This document shows, one piece after another, positions 28,166-36,799 of a stretch of 64,000 nt of DNA (positions are counted from its first letter, which is position 1; every line of letters starts with the position of its first letter). The notes under the pieces were generated by a model. It saw nothing but the letters and a program-made list of their open reading frames with translations, searched no databases and was not told the origin of the DNA. Both the position numbers and the translations under genes were made by a program. Origin of the DNA: Cognatishimia sp. F0-27 (GTDB taxonomy: Bacteria; Pseudomonadota; Alphaproteobacteria; Rhodobacterales; Rhodobacteraceae). The stretch lies in assembly GCF_020667845.1 (NCBI RefSeq), contig NZ_JAFMPQ010000008.1:62001-126000 (forward strand), read 5' to 3'.

Positions 28166-28982
28166 TGATGTCTCCGGTCTCGAAGCCTTGCGCAAACCAA
28201 TTCTGGCGCTGCTCCGACGTCCCATGGGTAAAGCTGTGCGGGTTGGGCACGCGCCCGGCCCGCTTTTGCAGGTAATCGTCACCGATACGTCTTGCTGCAT
28301 TCAGCGCCTCGTCGAGGTCGCCGGGCTCCAGCAGCCCCTGGACATTGCGGGCCCATACGCCCGACAGGCAATCCGCCTGAAGTTCGAGCCGCACGGTGAG
28401 CGCGTTGGCTTCCCGCGTCCCCGCGGTCTGGCGCAAGGCATTGACCTGCCCCAGAACCCCAAGCTCGTGCTGCACGTGATGCGCCACCTCGTGTGCAATG
28501 ACATAGGCACCGGCAAAATCGCCCTCCGCGCCCAATTCATCGCGCATGAACGAAAAGAACGCGACGTCGAGATAGGCTTTTTCATCCGCAGGGCAGTAGA
28601 AAGGCCCCGTCGCGCCCGAAGCATTGCCACAGGGCGATGCCGTGGCGCCGGAAAACAGCACCAGAACCGGCGGCTCATAGACCGCGCCGAGTTGCTGCCG
28701 GAACACCGCGCTCCAGACGTCCTCCGTCGTGCCAAGCACCTGAGACACAAACCGACCCGCCTGCCGCTCGCTTTCGGTCAGCTCCGACACCGACCGCCCC
28801 GGATCCGGTGCCGCCCCGGGGTCGAGCGCGTTGAGCAGCGGACGAATATCGGCCCCGGTAAACCATCCGATCGCCAGCACCGCGAGCAGACCAAAGCCAC
28901 CGATACGGACGCCACCGCCCCCCCGCCGCTGTCCCCGGCGGTCTTCGATGTTGCGACTCTCGCGCCGGCCGCGCAAGCGCAT
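28131..28982 (-). CDS. membrane-anchored neutral zinc metallopeptidase (YpfJ family)
   Basis: The 283-residue product has a basic N-terminus (MRLRGRRESRNIEDRRGQRR), one transmembrane segment (about 25-42) and a catalytic domain with the zinc motif HEVAHH and a downstream Glu-containing helix (ELQADCLSGVWA). YpfJ-family segments ASGATGPFYCPADEKAYLDV and NPHSFTHGTSEQRQNWFAQG confirm the family. It probably acts at the cytoplasmic membrane facing the periplasm; substrates are unknown. ATG 28982 gives the usual MRLRGRRES start. The phosphatase gene overlaps its 3' end. Confidence 0.92.
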   Translation of the reverse strand: MRLRGRRESRNIEDRRGQRRGGGGVRIGGFGLLAVLAIGWFTGADIRPLLNALDPGAAPDPGRSVSELTESERQAGRFVSQVLGTTEDVWSAVFRQQLGAVYEPPVLVLFSGATASPCGNASGATGPFYCPADEKAYLDVAFFSFMRDELGAEGDFAGAYVIAHEVAHHVQHELGVLGQVNALRQTAGTREANALTVRLELQADCLSGVWARNVQGLLEPGDLDEALNAARRIGDDYLQKRAGRVPNPHSFTHGTSEQRQNWFAQGFETGDINACDTFNATAL

Positions 28983-29382
28983 GGCTTTCCTCCCCAGATG
29001 TGCGGAATACAGGGTTACACAGCATCCCATGCATGCACAGAAAATTTCGGTTTCCGGGCACGAACCCCGCGGATGCGCCGCGCAGGCACCGTCCGGCCCA
29101 GCACAATATCGCACAAATTTTAAGCAAATCCAGTATTTCGAGTGAATTTCTCTTTTTGGTGCAGCGATATGCTGCGAATCGGCAAGCACCGCGCCCGGCC
29201 AAAGCGCCCGCAACCGGCACCGCCCGCAACGCAGGCCAAGGCGGGCCAAGGCCAGCGCGCGCGTTTTCGCAGAAGTCGGTCCGATCGGGGGGCGCATATG
29301 CGGAATACCCGTGCGGAGCATGGACGAACCGCTCCCGGCCTTCTACTTTGCCAGCGACTCGTCCTCCCACATCCCGGTGCCC
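28983..29382. other. 400-base divergent region between metallopeptidase and dnaX
   Basis: The gap separates the divergent metallopeptidase and dnaX genes and should hold both promoters. An AT-rich island (about 29105-29170) stands out from the GC-rich background and is the likeliest promoter zone. No further gene, terminator or known operator was recognised. Confidence 0.45.
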
Positions 29383-31170
29383 ATGTCCGATCAACCCGCC
29401 TATCAGGTGCTTGCCCGCAAATACCGTCCCGAAACCTTTGCCGATCTCGTCGGGCAAGACGCGATGGTGCGCACGCTGCGCAACGCGTTCGCCGCCGACC
29501 GGATCGCACAGGCCTTCATCATGACCGGCATCCGCGGCACCGGGAAAACGACAACCGCGCGGATCATCGCCAAGGGCATGAATTGCATCGGACCGGACGG
29601 GACCGGCGGCCCGACAACAGATCCCTGCGGAGCGTGCGAACATTGCGTGGCGATCATGGAAGGCCGCCATGTGGACGTGATGGAAATGGACGCCGCCTCG
29701 CGCACCGGTGTCGGCGACATTCGCGAAATCATCGACAGCGTGCATTACCGCGCCGCCTCCGCACGCTACAAGATCTACATCATCGACGAGGTGCACATGC
29801 TCTCGACCAGCGCGTTCAACGCGCTGCTCAAGACGCTCGAAGAGCCGCCCGCGCATGTGAAGTTCATTTTTGCCACCACCGAGATCCGCAAGGTGCCCGT
29901 CACAGTCCTGTCGCGCTGCCAGCGCTTCGACCTGCGCCGCATCGAGCCCGAAGAGATGATCGCCATGCTGCGCCGGATCGCGACGTCGGAAGGCGCCGAG
30001 ATCAGCGACGACGCGCTTGCGCTGATCACGCGGGCCGCCGAAGGCTCCGCGCGCGACGCGACCTCGCTGCTCGATCAGGCGATCAGCCACGGGGCGGGCG
30101 AGACCAGCGCCGATCAGGTCCGCGCGATGCTCGGTCTGGCGGATCGGGGCCGGGTGATGGACCTGTTCGAAAAGATCATGCGCGGCGATGCGGCCGGCGC
30201 TCTGACCGAGTTGTCCACCCAATATGCCGACGGGGCCGACCCGCTGGCGGTGCTGCGCGATCTGGCCGAACTCACCCATTGGATCTCGGTGGTCAAGATC
30301 ACCCCCGAGGCGGCCGAGGACCCGACCGTGTCGCCCGACGAGCGCGTCCGCGGGCAGGCCTTCGGCGACAGTCTCGGCATGCGGTCGCTCAGCCGCATGT
30401 GGCAGATGGTGCTGAAGGCGATCGAAGAGGTTTCCGCCGCGCCCAATGCCATGATGGCGGCGGAAATGGCGGTGATCCGCCTGACCCATGTCGCCGAACT
30501 GCCCTCGCCCGAAGACCTTGTGCGCAAACTGGCCGAAACCCCGGCGCCACCGGGGGGGACGCCCCCTGCCACAACGGGCGCCGGTGCCGCATCCGGGCCG
30601 CGCGGGGCGCAGACCCCGTCCGGCGCGCCGGTGGCCACACAGGCGCCCGGTGGCTTCGGCGCGCAGACCCCGACATCCGCATCCGCGCCCCATGGTGGCG
30701 CCGCGACCGCCCCTGCCGCCGCGTTGGAACAGGCGCTTGCCCGCTATCCAAGCTTCGAGCACGTGGTGGAGCTGATCCGCGCCAACCGCGATGTCCGGCT
30801 TCTGGTCGAGGTCGAGGGCGGCGTTCGGCTGTCCAGCTATCAGCCCGGCCGGATCGCCTTCACCCCAACGGAAACCGCCGCCCCCGATCTGGCCCAGCGC
30901 CTTGGCTCTGCGCTGCAACGATGGACGGGCAACCGCTGGGCCGTATCCGTGGTCAACGACGCCACGAGCGAAACCATTGCCGAAAAGCGGGACGCCGCAA
31001 AGCTCGCGCTCGAAGCGGAGGCCAAGGCGCACCCGCTGGTCAAGGCCGCGCTGGAAGCCTTTCCCAAGGCCAAGGTGGTCGAGATCCGCTCCGCCGAAGA
31101 CATCGCCCATGCCGCATCCGAAGAGGCCCTGCCCGAAGTCGAAGACGAATGGGACCCCTTCGAGGAATGA
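29383..31170 (+). CDS. dnaX: DNA polymerase III subunit gamma/tau
   Basis: DnaX forms the clamp-loader core and links the replicative polymerases. The 595-residue product has the opening ARKYRPETFADLVGQD, Walker A RGTGKTTTARI, zinc-binding cysteines (CGACEHC), DEVHMLS and the sensor region EEPPAHVKFIFATTEIRKVP. The C-terminal third (about 385-480) is an Ala/Pro/Gly-rich linker before the tau domain. Start MSDQPAYQVLARKYRP at 29383 was preferred to an upstream ATG at 29311. It heads a dnaX - membrane protein - ybaB - recR run. Confidence 0.97.
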   Translation: MSDQPAYQVLARKYRPETFADLVGQDAMVRTLRNAFAADRIAQAFIMTGIRGTGKTTTARIIAKGMNCIGPDGTGGPTTDPCGACEHCVAIMEGRHVDVMEMDAASRTGVGDIREIIDSVHYRAASARYKIYIIDEVHMLSTSAFNALLKTLEEPPAHVKFIFATTEIRKVPVTVLSRCQRFDLRRIEPEEMIAMLRRIATSEGAEISDDALALITRAAEGSARDATSLLDQAISHGAGETSADQVRAMLGLADRGRVMDLFEKIMRGDAAGALTELSTQYADGADPLAVLRDLAELTHWISVVKITPEAAEDPTVSPDERVRGQAFGDSLGMRSLSRMWQMVLKAIEEVSAAPNAMMAAEMAVIRLTHVAELPSPEDLVRKLAETPAPPGGTPPATTGAGAASGPRGAQTPSGAPVATQAPGGFGAQTPTSASAPHGGAATAPAAALEQALARYPSFEHVVELIRANRDVRLLVEVEGGVRLSSYQPGRIAFTPTETAAPDLAQRLGSALQRWTGNRWAVSVVNDATSETIAEKRDAAKLALEAEAKAHPLVKAALEAFPKAKVVEIRSAEDIAHAASEEALPEVEDEWDPFEE

Positions 31171-31637
31171 CAGGCGCTGCGCCCCGTCGTGCTCCGCCGC
31201 TCCTCCGCGTCACACAAGGCGGGCTGCGCGCGGCGCCGCTCTCGGCACTGGTCGCGCTCGTGCCCGCCGCGGCACGGGCCGACGCCTGCGCCACGGCGCG
31301 CCCCTTCTGGGACGCCGGAACGGGCCACGCCACAATACTCGATGAAGCGCTCCACTTTGCCGCTTCACCGGCCACCGGCGGTCTTTTGCTGGCCACGGCG
31401 CTTGCCTGGCGTCTGCGCAGCGCCCGCGGCGGGCTGGCCGTTGTCTGTGGCTGGTCTCTGATGGCCGGCATCATCGCCTTCGGCCGGACGTCGGACGCCT
31501 TCGGTGTCAGTCAATCCGCGCTCGAACAAGGCTGCGTGGCCTCACCCGCCTTGTTCATCGGGGTCGTGGCTGCAATATGTATTGCAACCGTTCTTTACAC
31601 CGCGCCCGACACGGGCCGGTCCAACACTCAGGAGTAA
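31167..31637 (+). CDS. hypothetical integral membrane protein in the dnaX-recR run
   Basis: The 156-residue product has about four hydrophobic segments: LSALVALVPAAARA, TGGLLLATALAWRL, GLAVVCGWSLMAGIIAF and ALFIGVVAAICIATVLY. Two Cys flank the periplasmic side (DACATARPF and EQGCVASPAL). I do not recognise the family. It overlaps dnaX by four bases (ATGA) and ends 3 bases before ybaB, so it is embedded in a DNA-replication/repair operon. Confidence 0.7.
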   Translation: MTGAAPRRAPPLLRVTQGGLRAAPLSALVALVPAAARADACATARPFWDAGTGHATILDEALHFAASPATGGLLLATALAWRLRSARGGLAVVCGWSLMAGIIAFGRTSDAFGVSQSALEQGCVASPALFIGVVAAICIATVLYTAPDTGRSNTQE

Positions 31638-31640
31638 GCA

Positions 31641-31985
31641 ATGCTCAAAGGTCTCGGCGGGCTTGGCGATATGGCCAAGATGATGAAACAGGCGCAGGAA
31701 ATGCAGGGGAAGATGGCCCAGATGCAGGAGGACCTCGCCACCATGACCGTGATCGGGGAATCCGGCGCGGGTCTGGTGAAGGCAACCGCCACCGCCAAGG
31801 GGGAGCTTACCAATCTCGACATCGACCCCTCCATCTTTAACGGTGACGACAAGGAAGTGGTCGAAGACCTGATCCTCGCCGCGATCAAGGACGCGCAGTC
31901 CCGCGCCAATCAGAAAGCGCAGGAGGAAATGCAGAAACTGACCGAGGGGCTCGGCCTTCCGGCGGATATGAAGCTGCCGTTCTGA
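31641..31985 (+). CDS. ybaB: YbaB/EbfC family nucleoid-associated protein
   Basis: The 114-residue protein has the family pattern: an N-terminal helix [20 protein letters not shown], a central sheet [21 protein letters not shown] and a C-terminal helix. YbaB dimers bind DNA and are commonly encoded between dnaX and recR, as here. An AGGAG site lies 6-10 bases before the ATG. Confidence 0.96.
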   Translation: MLKGLGGLGDMAKMMKQAQEMQGKMAQMQEDLATMTVIGESGAGLVKATATAKGELTNLDIDPSIFNGDDKEVVEDLILAAIKDAQSRANQKAQEEMQKLTEGLGLPADMKLPF

Positions 31986-32067
31986 ACAGCCCGCCATCCG
32001 TTGCGTCCCGATCAATCACGACACGAGCCCGCGCCCGTGCCGTCAGCGGCCGGGCGCAGACACACCC

Positions 32068-32694
32068 ATGCCACCCCAAAGCCCGGATCCAAACGCCCCG
32101 ATGTCCAACCGCAGCGCCATCGATGAACTCGTCTCCCTCATGGCCAAGCTGCCGGGGCTCGGCCCGCGATCCGCGCGCCGCGCGGTGCTGCACCTGATCG
32201 CAAAGCGCGGCGTGTTGCTCACCCCGTTGGCCGAAGCAATGGCAGAGGTGGCGCGCACCGCCCGGCCTTGTCTCAATTGCGGCAATGTTGGCACGGCGGA
32301 CATCTGCGAGATCTGCGAAGACGAAACCCGGGCCACCGGCGTGCTCTGCGTGGTCGAGGACGTGGCGGATCTCTGGGCCATGGAACGGGCGCGGGTGTTT
32401 CGCGGCCGGTATCACGTGCTGGGCGGCACGCTGTCGGCGCTTGATGGCGTCGGACCGGAGGACTTGCGCATCCCGCAACTGGCCTCGCGCCTCGATGCCG
32501 AAGGCATTACGGAGGTGATCCTCGCGCTCAACGCCACGGTCGACGGGCAAACTACGGCGCATTACATCGCCGATCAGCTTGACACCCGCGTGACGCTCAG
32601 CTCCCTGGCGCAAGGCGTGCCGATTGGCGGCGAGCTCGATTATCTCGACGACGGCACGATCTCTGCGGCGTTGAACGCGCGCAAACCGCTCTGA
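32068..32694 (+). CDS. recR: recombination mediator protein RecR
   Basis: RecR works with RecO/RecF to load RecA at gaps. The 208-residue product shows the HhH-containing start [20 protein letters not shown], the C4 zinc finger [16 protein letters not shown], the Toprim motif [13 protein letters not shown] and the C-terminal [16 protein letters not shown]. Neither candidate start (32068 or the in-frame ATG at 32101, [10 protein letters not shown]) has a clear ribosome-binding site; the later one gives the more usual family length of about 197. Confidence 0.95.
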   Translation: MPPQSPDPNAPMSNRSAIDELVSLMAKLPGLGPRSARRAVLHLIAKRGVLLTPLAEAMAEVARTARPCLNCGNVGTADICEICEDETRATGVLCVVEDVADLWAMERARVFRGRYHVLGGTLSALDGVGPEDLRIPQLASRLDAEGITEVILALNATVDGQTTAHYIADQLDTRVTLSSLAQGVPIGGELDYLDDGTISAALNARKPL

Positions 32695-32785
32695 GCGCGG
32701 CCCGCCCCGGGCCTGTCCACACCAAAACCCGAATCCCGATCATCGATTTTTCAGGACATGCGCGCCATGGCGGTGCCCTGAACGC

Positions 32786-32811
32786 AAAACGCCCCGTCCG
32801 AAGACGGAGCG
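32786..32811 (-). terminator. intrinsic terminator of trcR
   Basis: Read on the minus strand, a 9-bp GC-rich stem with one G-U pair closes on a TTCG tetraloop (32799-32802) and is followed by TTTT. It lies 34 bases past the trcR stop, a textbook Rho-independent terminator. Confidence 0.85.
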
Positions 32812-32844
32812 CCGCGCGCGGGACAATCCCTCAAGACCGCCGGA

Positions 32845-33624
32845 TCATGTCCGGGGCTGGTCATCCTCATCATCCTCATCGTCCTCGCCGGACGGCAGGT
32901 TGAAGAAGCTGTCCGCATCGGCGAAATCGCTGTCCGATCGCGAATCGGTGTCGTCTTCCGCGTCTTCACCCCGCGGATCGGAAAGCGAAAAGGTCTCAAG
33001 GCCTTCGATGGCCGAGGGCAGGCGCGGTTCGGCGCTGTCCATCTCGAGGCTCTGTTCGGTCGACACAAGCTTGCGCCGCTCGTCGTCGGTCATCACCGCA
33101 TCCAGCTTCTTGGCGGCCTTGGCCACGGCCGCATCAAGCTCCGACTGCTTGCAAAGCCCAAGCGCCACCGGGTCGATGGGCTGCATGTTCTGGATGTTCC
33201 AGTGGGTGCGCTCGCGAATCGAGGTGATCGTCGGCTTGGTCGTGCCCACCAGCTTGGAAATCTGTCCGTCGCTCAGCTCCGGGTGGAATTTCACCAGCCA
33301 CAGAATCGCGTTGGGCCGGTCCTGACGCTTCGAAAGCGGCGTGTAACGCGGCCCGCGACGTTTCTCTTCGTCTGCGGCCGCCGGGTTGTATTTGAGCTTC
33401 ATCCGGTAAAGCGGGTTGGCCTGCGCCTTGTCGATCTCCTCCGGTTCGATCTGGTTGTTGGCAACCGGATCGAACCCCTTGACGCCGACAGCCACATCGC
33501 CGTCGGCAATGCCCTGGATCTCCAGCTCGTGGAACCCGGTGAAATCCGCAACCTGTTTGAAGGTCAGCGTGGTGTTGTCGACCAACCAGACCGCGGTTGC
33601 CTTCGGGTGCAGCAGCTTTGCCAT
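32845..33624 (-). CDS. trcR: cell cycle transcriptional regulator TrcR (DUF1013)
   Basis: TrcR is an alphaproteobacterial DNA-binding regulator linked to cell-cycle gene control. The 259-residue product opens with the conserved MAKLLHPKATAVWLVDNTTL and contains ADFTGFHELEIQGIADGD and the helix-turn-helix-like SDGQISKLVGTTKPTITSIR, followed by HWNIQNMQPIDP. The C-terminal tail is highly acidic (many Asp/Glu/Ser) and typical of the family. ATG 33624 gives the canonical start, but the frame stays open upstream to 33852 through an 11-residue repeat, listed separately. A terminator follows the gene. Confidence 0.93.
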   Translation of the reverse strand: MAKLLHPKATAVWLVDNTTLTFKQVADFTGFHELEIQGIADGDVAVGVKGFDPVANNQIEPEEIDKAQANPLYRMKLKYNPAAADEEKRRGPRYTPLSKRQDRPNAILWLVKFHPELSDGQISKLVGTTKPTITSIRERTHWNIQNMQPIDPVALGLCKQSELDAAVAKAAKKLDAVMTDDERRKLVSTEQSLEMDSAEPRLPSAIEGLETFSLSDPRGEDAEDDTDSRSDSDFADADSFFNLPSGEDDEDDEDDQPRT

Positions 33625-34161
33625 GTTCGATCTTCCTTCGTCTCTTGCGCCCCAGAGGCGCGGGTTTCGCGGTGTCACGCCCGATGGCGCGTGGTCCGTC
33701 ATCCTGTTCGCCCCGGTCGGGGCGCCGTCTGTCTTCTCGTTCGACCCCATCGGGGCGCCGTCTGTCTTCTCGACCGCGTCCGCCCCGGTCCCGCCCGTCT
33801 TCTCGCGCGCCGCTACGGGCAAACGCCTGTCTCCTCGCGCGCCCGCAGGCACCGCTTGTCTTCTCGCTCCCGCCTAGCGGCGCGCGGCCTTGTATCGGCG
33901 CCGCGCCGGGTCATGCAATGCCGGCACCGCCCTCGCGGTTCCGGCCCCCCTGCCTCGACCGCTGCACGCGGCGTCCCATTCGGCCCTCAAGGTCCTGCGC
34001 CCCCGATCCCGACCGACGCGCCTCAGCCAACAGCCTTCCCGGGCAACAGCTTTCCCGGGCGCCAAGGCTTGCGCCAGGGCGGTCCCGAAGGGCGGGACAG
34101 TTGCCGTTGTAGGGGAACTGGCGCTGTATATAGTCGTCGATGACTTTGGAGGGAAGAGAAA
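33625..34161. other. 537-base region upstream of trcR, mostly repeat-derived
   Basis: The region separates the divergent trcR and RNase T2 genes. Its left half is the 33-base repeat tract (33707-33866). The right half (33867-34161) holds no recognisable gene; it ends with the RNase T2 leader, where a GGAGGGAAGAG ribosome-binding site sits before ATG 34162. AT content rises near 34130-34160, a likely promoter or leader. Confidence 0.45.
33707..33866 (-). repeat. 33-base degenerate tandem repeat upstream of and in frame with trcR
   Basis: Units ending in TCTTCTCG (plus strand) finish at 33739, 33772, 33805, 33837 (as TCTCCTCG) and 33866, with spacings of 33, 33, 32 and 29 bases. The two best copies share 23 identical bases (33717-33739 and 33750-33772). 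On the minus strand the tract reads in frame into trcR as 11-residue units such as EKTDGAPMGSN and EKTDGAPTGAN. Whether it is translated is unknown; a leader role is equally possible. Confidence 0.7.
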
Positions 34162-34896
34162 ATGCACGCGCCGCGCTCGTTTCGGACATCAGATACAGAT
34201 ACGGTCATCTCTCGCGCCGCCCGGTGGCTGCGTGCGGCCGCGCCGAGGACCGCCGCTTTGTGGCGTGCGCTGCCCTGCCTTGTTCTCGCGCTTCTTGCCC
34301 CGCCGGTCGCCGCCGATGGCGAGAAATCCGGCGCGTTCGACTACTATGTGCTGTCGATGAGCTGGTCACCGACCTGGTGCGCCCTCGAAGGCGATGCGCG
34401 CCAATCACCGCAATGCGACGAAAACCGCGATCTGGGCTGGGTGATGCATGGCCTCTGGCCGCAATACCATCGCGGATGGCCCGCCTATTGCCCCACCGCA
34501 GAGCGCCCGCCGTCGCGTTCCATGACCGCAGCCATGGCGGATATCATGGGCACGTCCGGCCTGGCCTGGCACCAATGGCGCAAACACGGCGTATGCTCCG
34601 GCCTCTCTGCACCGGCCTATTACGCGCTGTCGCGCGAAGCCTTCGCGCGCGTCAGGCGTCCCGAGATCCTGCGCAAGCTCGATCGCCCGATCCGTCTGCC
34701 CGCCTCGGTCATCGAAGAGGCTTTTCTAGAGGCCAACCCCGGTTGGGAGCCGGACATGCTGACCATAACGTGCAAATCGGGCCGCATTCAGGAAGCCCGC
34801 CTGTGCCTTTCCAAAACCCTTGACCCAGTGCCCTGTGGGCAAGACGTGGCCCGCGACTGCCGCCAGAAGGACGCATTGCTCGACCCGATCCGCTGA
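34162..34896 (+). CDS. ribonuclease T2 family protein
   Basis: The 244-residue product has a long basic N-terminal region and a hydrophobic stretch ending PPVAADG (about residue 52), so it is probably exported. The T2 active site is complete: CAS I VMHGLWPQ and CAS II WHQWRKHGVCS with both catalytic His, plus YYVLSMSWSPTWC at the domain start. It should cleave RNA via 2',3'-cyclic intermediates in the periplasm or outside the cell. A strong ribosome-binding site (GGAGGGAAGAG) precedes the start codon. Confidence 0.93.
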   Translation: MHAPRSFRTSDTDTVISRAARWLRAAAPRTAALWRALPCLVLALLAPPVAADGEKSGAFDYYVLSMSWSPTWCALEGDARQSPQCDENRDLGWVMHGLWPQYHRGWPAYCPTAERPPSRSMTAAMADIMGTSGLAWHQWRKHGVCSGLSAPAYYALSREAFARVRRPEILRKLDRPIRLPASVIEEAFLEANPGWEPDMLTITCKSGRIQEARLCLSKTLDPVPCGQDVARDCRQKDALLDPIR

Positions 34897-34962
34897 GCCC
34901 CCGGCGCCGCCTCGCCCCCCCTTGCGGGTCAGGGGGCCAAGAGATCGAGGCCAGCACGGGCC

Positions 34963-35012
34963 GGTTTCTTCTGTCCGAAAATACTCCGGGGGTCAGGGGG
35001 CAGCGCCCCCTG
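34963..35012 (+). repeat. dispersed palindromic element, copy 2
   Basis: The core GGTTTCTTCTGTCCGAAAAT then ACTCCGGG (34963-34990) is followed by a perfect 8-bp hairpin, CAGGGGGC 34994-35001 with GCCCCCTG 35005-35012 and loop AGC. It lies between the RNase T2 and acyl-CoA ligase genes. It is the most complete copy of the family. Confidence 0.8.
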
Positions 35013-35167
35013 CGCGCGGCACGCGCCACCAGGCATACGCGCGCCCTATCCCGGCCCGCCGACCGCCCTCCGGACAGCGCCACGTCCCCCGCTGTCACAA
35101 AAGCCCTGTCACACCGCACCGCCACGGCCTATCTTCCTTGCCAGACCGATACGAGGGGAGACCTGTC

Positions 35168-36799
35168 ATGGGCTGGCTCAAAGACGAAACCGGGTTGGAG
35201 AAGACCCGCGCCAATCACGTTCCGCTCACACCGCTGAGCTTTCTGCAGCGCGCTGTGCAAATCTGGCCCAACCACCCCGCTGTCATCTACGGCGCGCATC
35301 GAAAGAGCTATGCCGCCTATGCCGAACGGGTGACGCGTCTTGCGTCGGCGCTGGCGCAATCCGGTGTCAGACCGGGAGACGTGGTGGCCACGATCCTGCC
35401 CAATATCCCCGCCCAGGCCGAGGCGCATTTCGGCGTGCCCGCCTGCGGCGCAGTGCTCAACACGATCAACACCCGGCTCGACCCCGACACCATCGCCTAC
35501 ATCCTCGACCATGGCGAGGCGCACACCGTACTGGTCGATCCGCAGTTTCTGCCGGTGCTCGACGCGGCGCTACCCCGCATGCAAGGCCCCGCCCCAAAGA
35601 TCATCGAGGTGGCCGACCCGCAAGCGGGCCATCCCGCCAGCGGCCGCAACATGGAATACGAGGCGTTTCTTGCCAGCGGCGATCCCGCATTCGCGTGGGT
35701 CCTGCCGGAGGATGAATGGGAAAGCCTCGCGCTCAACTACACCTCCGGAACAACCGGACGGCCCAAGGGCGTGGTCTATCACCACCGCGGCGCCTATCTG
35801 AACGCCATGGGCCAGGTGCTGAGCTGGCGCATCGTGCTGCACCCGGTCTATCTGACCATCGTGCCGCTCTTTCACTGCAACGGCTGGTGCCACACGTGGA
35901 TGATGCCCGCAGTGGGCGGCACGGTCGTCTGCTGCCGCGACATCACCGCCCGCAATATCTTCGACGCCATCGCCGACGAAGGCGTCACCCATTTCGGCGG
36001 CGCCCCCATCGTGCTCAACACACTCGTCAACGCCCCCGAAAGCGACCGGCGCAGCTTCGACCACATCGTCGAGGTGTTCACCGCCGGTGCGCCCCCCGCC
36101 CCGGCAACGCTGGCCAAGATCGAGCCCATGGGCTTCAACGTCACGCAGGTCTACGGGCTGACCGAAACCTACGGGCCGGCCACCGAATGCACGTGGCAGG
36201 CGCAATGGGATCCGCTCGGGCCCGATGACCGCGCCGCCCAGAAGGCCCGTCAGGGCGTTGCCATGCCCTTCATGGACGCCGTCGACGTCTGGACCGAGGA
36301 CGGCACCCCGATCGAGCGCGACGCGGAGGCCAAGGGCGAAGTGGTCTTTCGCGGCAACGGCGTGATGAAAGGATACCTGAAGAACCCGGAGGCAACCCGC
36401 GAGGCCTTTGCCGGCGGCATGTTCCGCTCCGGCGACATCGCGATCATGCATCCAGACAACTACCTGCAAATCGCGGATCGCGCGAAGGACATCATCATCT
36501 CCGGCGGTGAAAACATCTCCTCGGTCGAGGTCGAATCGACCCTGATGGCGCATGACGCGGTGCTGCTCTGCGCCGTGGTGGCCAAGCCGGACGAGAAATG
36601 GGGCGAGGTGCCTTGCGCCTTTGTCGAGGTGAAACCCGGAGCGACCGTCACGGAAGCAGAGCTGATTGCCTTTGCCCGCGAACGGCTTGCCGGGTTCAAG
36701 ACGCCAAAGGCCGTGGTGTTCGAGGAACTGCCCAAGACCTCGACCGGCAAGATCCAGAAATTCGAACTGCGCAAGCGGGTCAAGAGCCTGGCCGGCTGA
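35168..36799 (+). CDS. acyl-CoA synthetase (AMP-binding ligase)
   Basis: The 543-residue ligase activates a carboxylic acid with ATP and CoA. Motifs are YTSGTTGRPKG (P-loop), GAPI and VYGLTETYGPAT (adenylate binding), DRAKDIIISGGENISSVEVE (hinge) and the catalytic Lys in KTSTGKIQK near the end. Length and style match medium-chain or 3-methylmercaptopropionate (DmdB-like) ligases of roseobacters; the exact substrate cannot be fixed from sequence. The start ATG follows GAGGGGAGACC. No partner dehydrogenase is adjacent; mcd lies 2.1 kb downstream. Confidence 0.9.
   Translation: MGWLKDETGLEKTRANHVPLTPLSFLQRAVQIWPNHPAVIYGAHRKSYAAYAERVTRLASALAQSGVRPGDVVATILPNIPAQAEAHFGVPACGAVLNTINTRLDPDTIAYILDHGEAHTVLVDPQFLPVLDAALPRMQGPAPKIIEVADPQAGHPASGRNMEYEAFLASGDPAFAWVLPEDEWESLALNYTSGTTGRPKGVVYHHRGAYLNAMGQVLSWRIVLHPVYLTIVPLFHCNGWCHTWMMPAVGGTVVCCRDITARNIFDAIADEGVTHFGGAPIVLNTLVNAPESDRRSFDHIVEVFTAGAPPAPATLAKIEPMGFNVTQVYGLTETYGPATECTWQAQWDPLGPDDRAAQKARQGVAMPFMDAVDVWTEDGTPIERDAEAKGEVVFRGNGVMKGYLKNPEATREAFAGGMFRSGDIAIMHPDNYLQIADRAKDIIISGGENISSVEVESTLMAHDAVLLCAVVAKPDEKWGEVPCAFVEVKPGATVTEAELIAFARERLAGFKTPKAVVFEELPKTSTGKIQKFELRKRVKSLAG

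Noticed and set aside
29142-31137. Plus-strand 831-residue frame overlapping dnaX
   Set aside because: Only its last part from ATG 31167 is credible; the rest is a frame-shifted, Arg-rich shadow of dnaX.
33707-33866. CRISPR array at the 33-base repeats
   Set aside because: Units are contiguous and degenerate with no unique spacers and no cas genes; they are tandem repeats.
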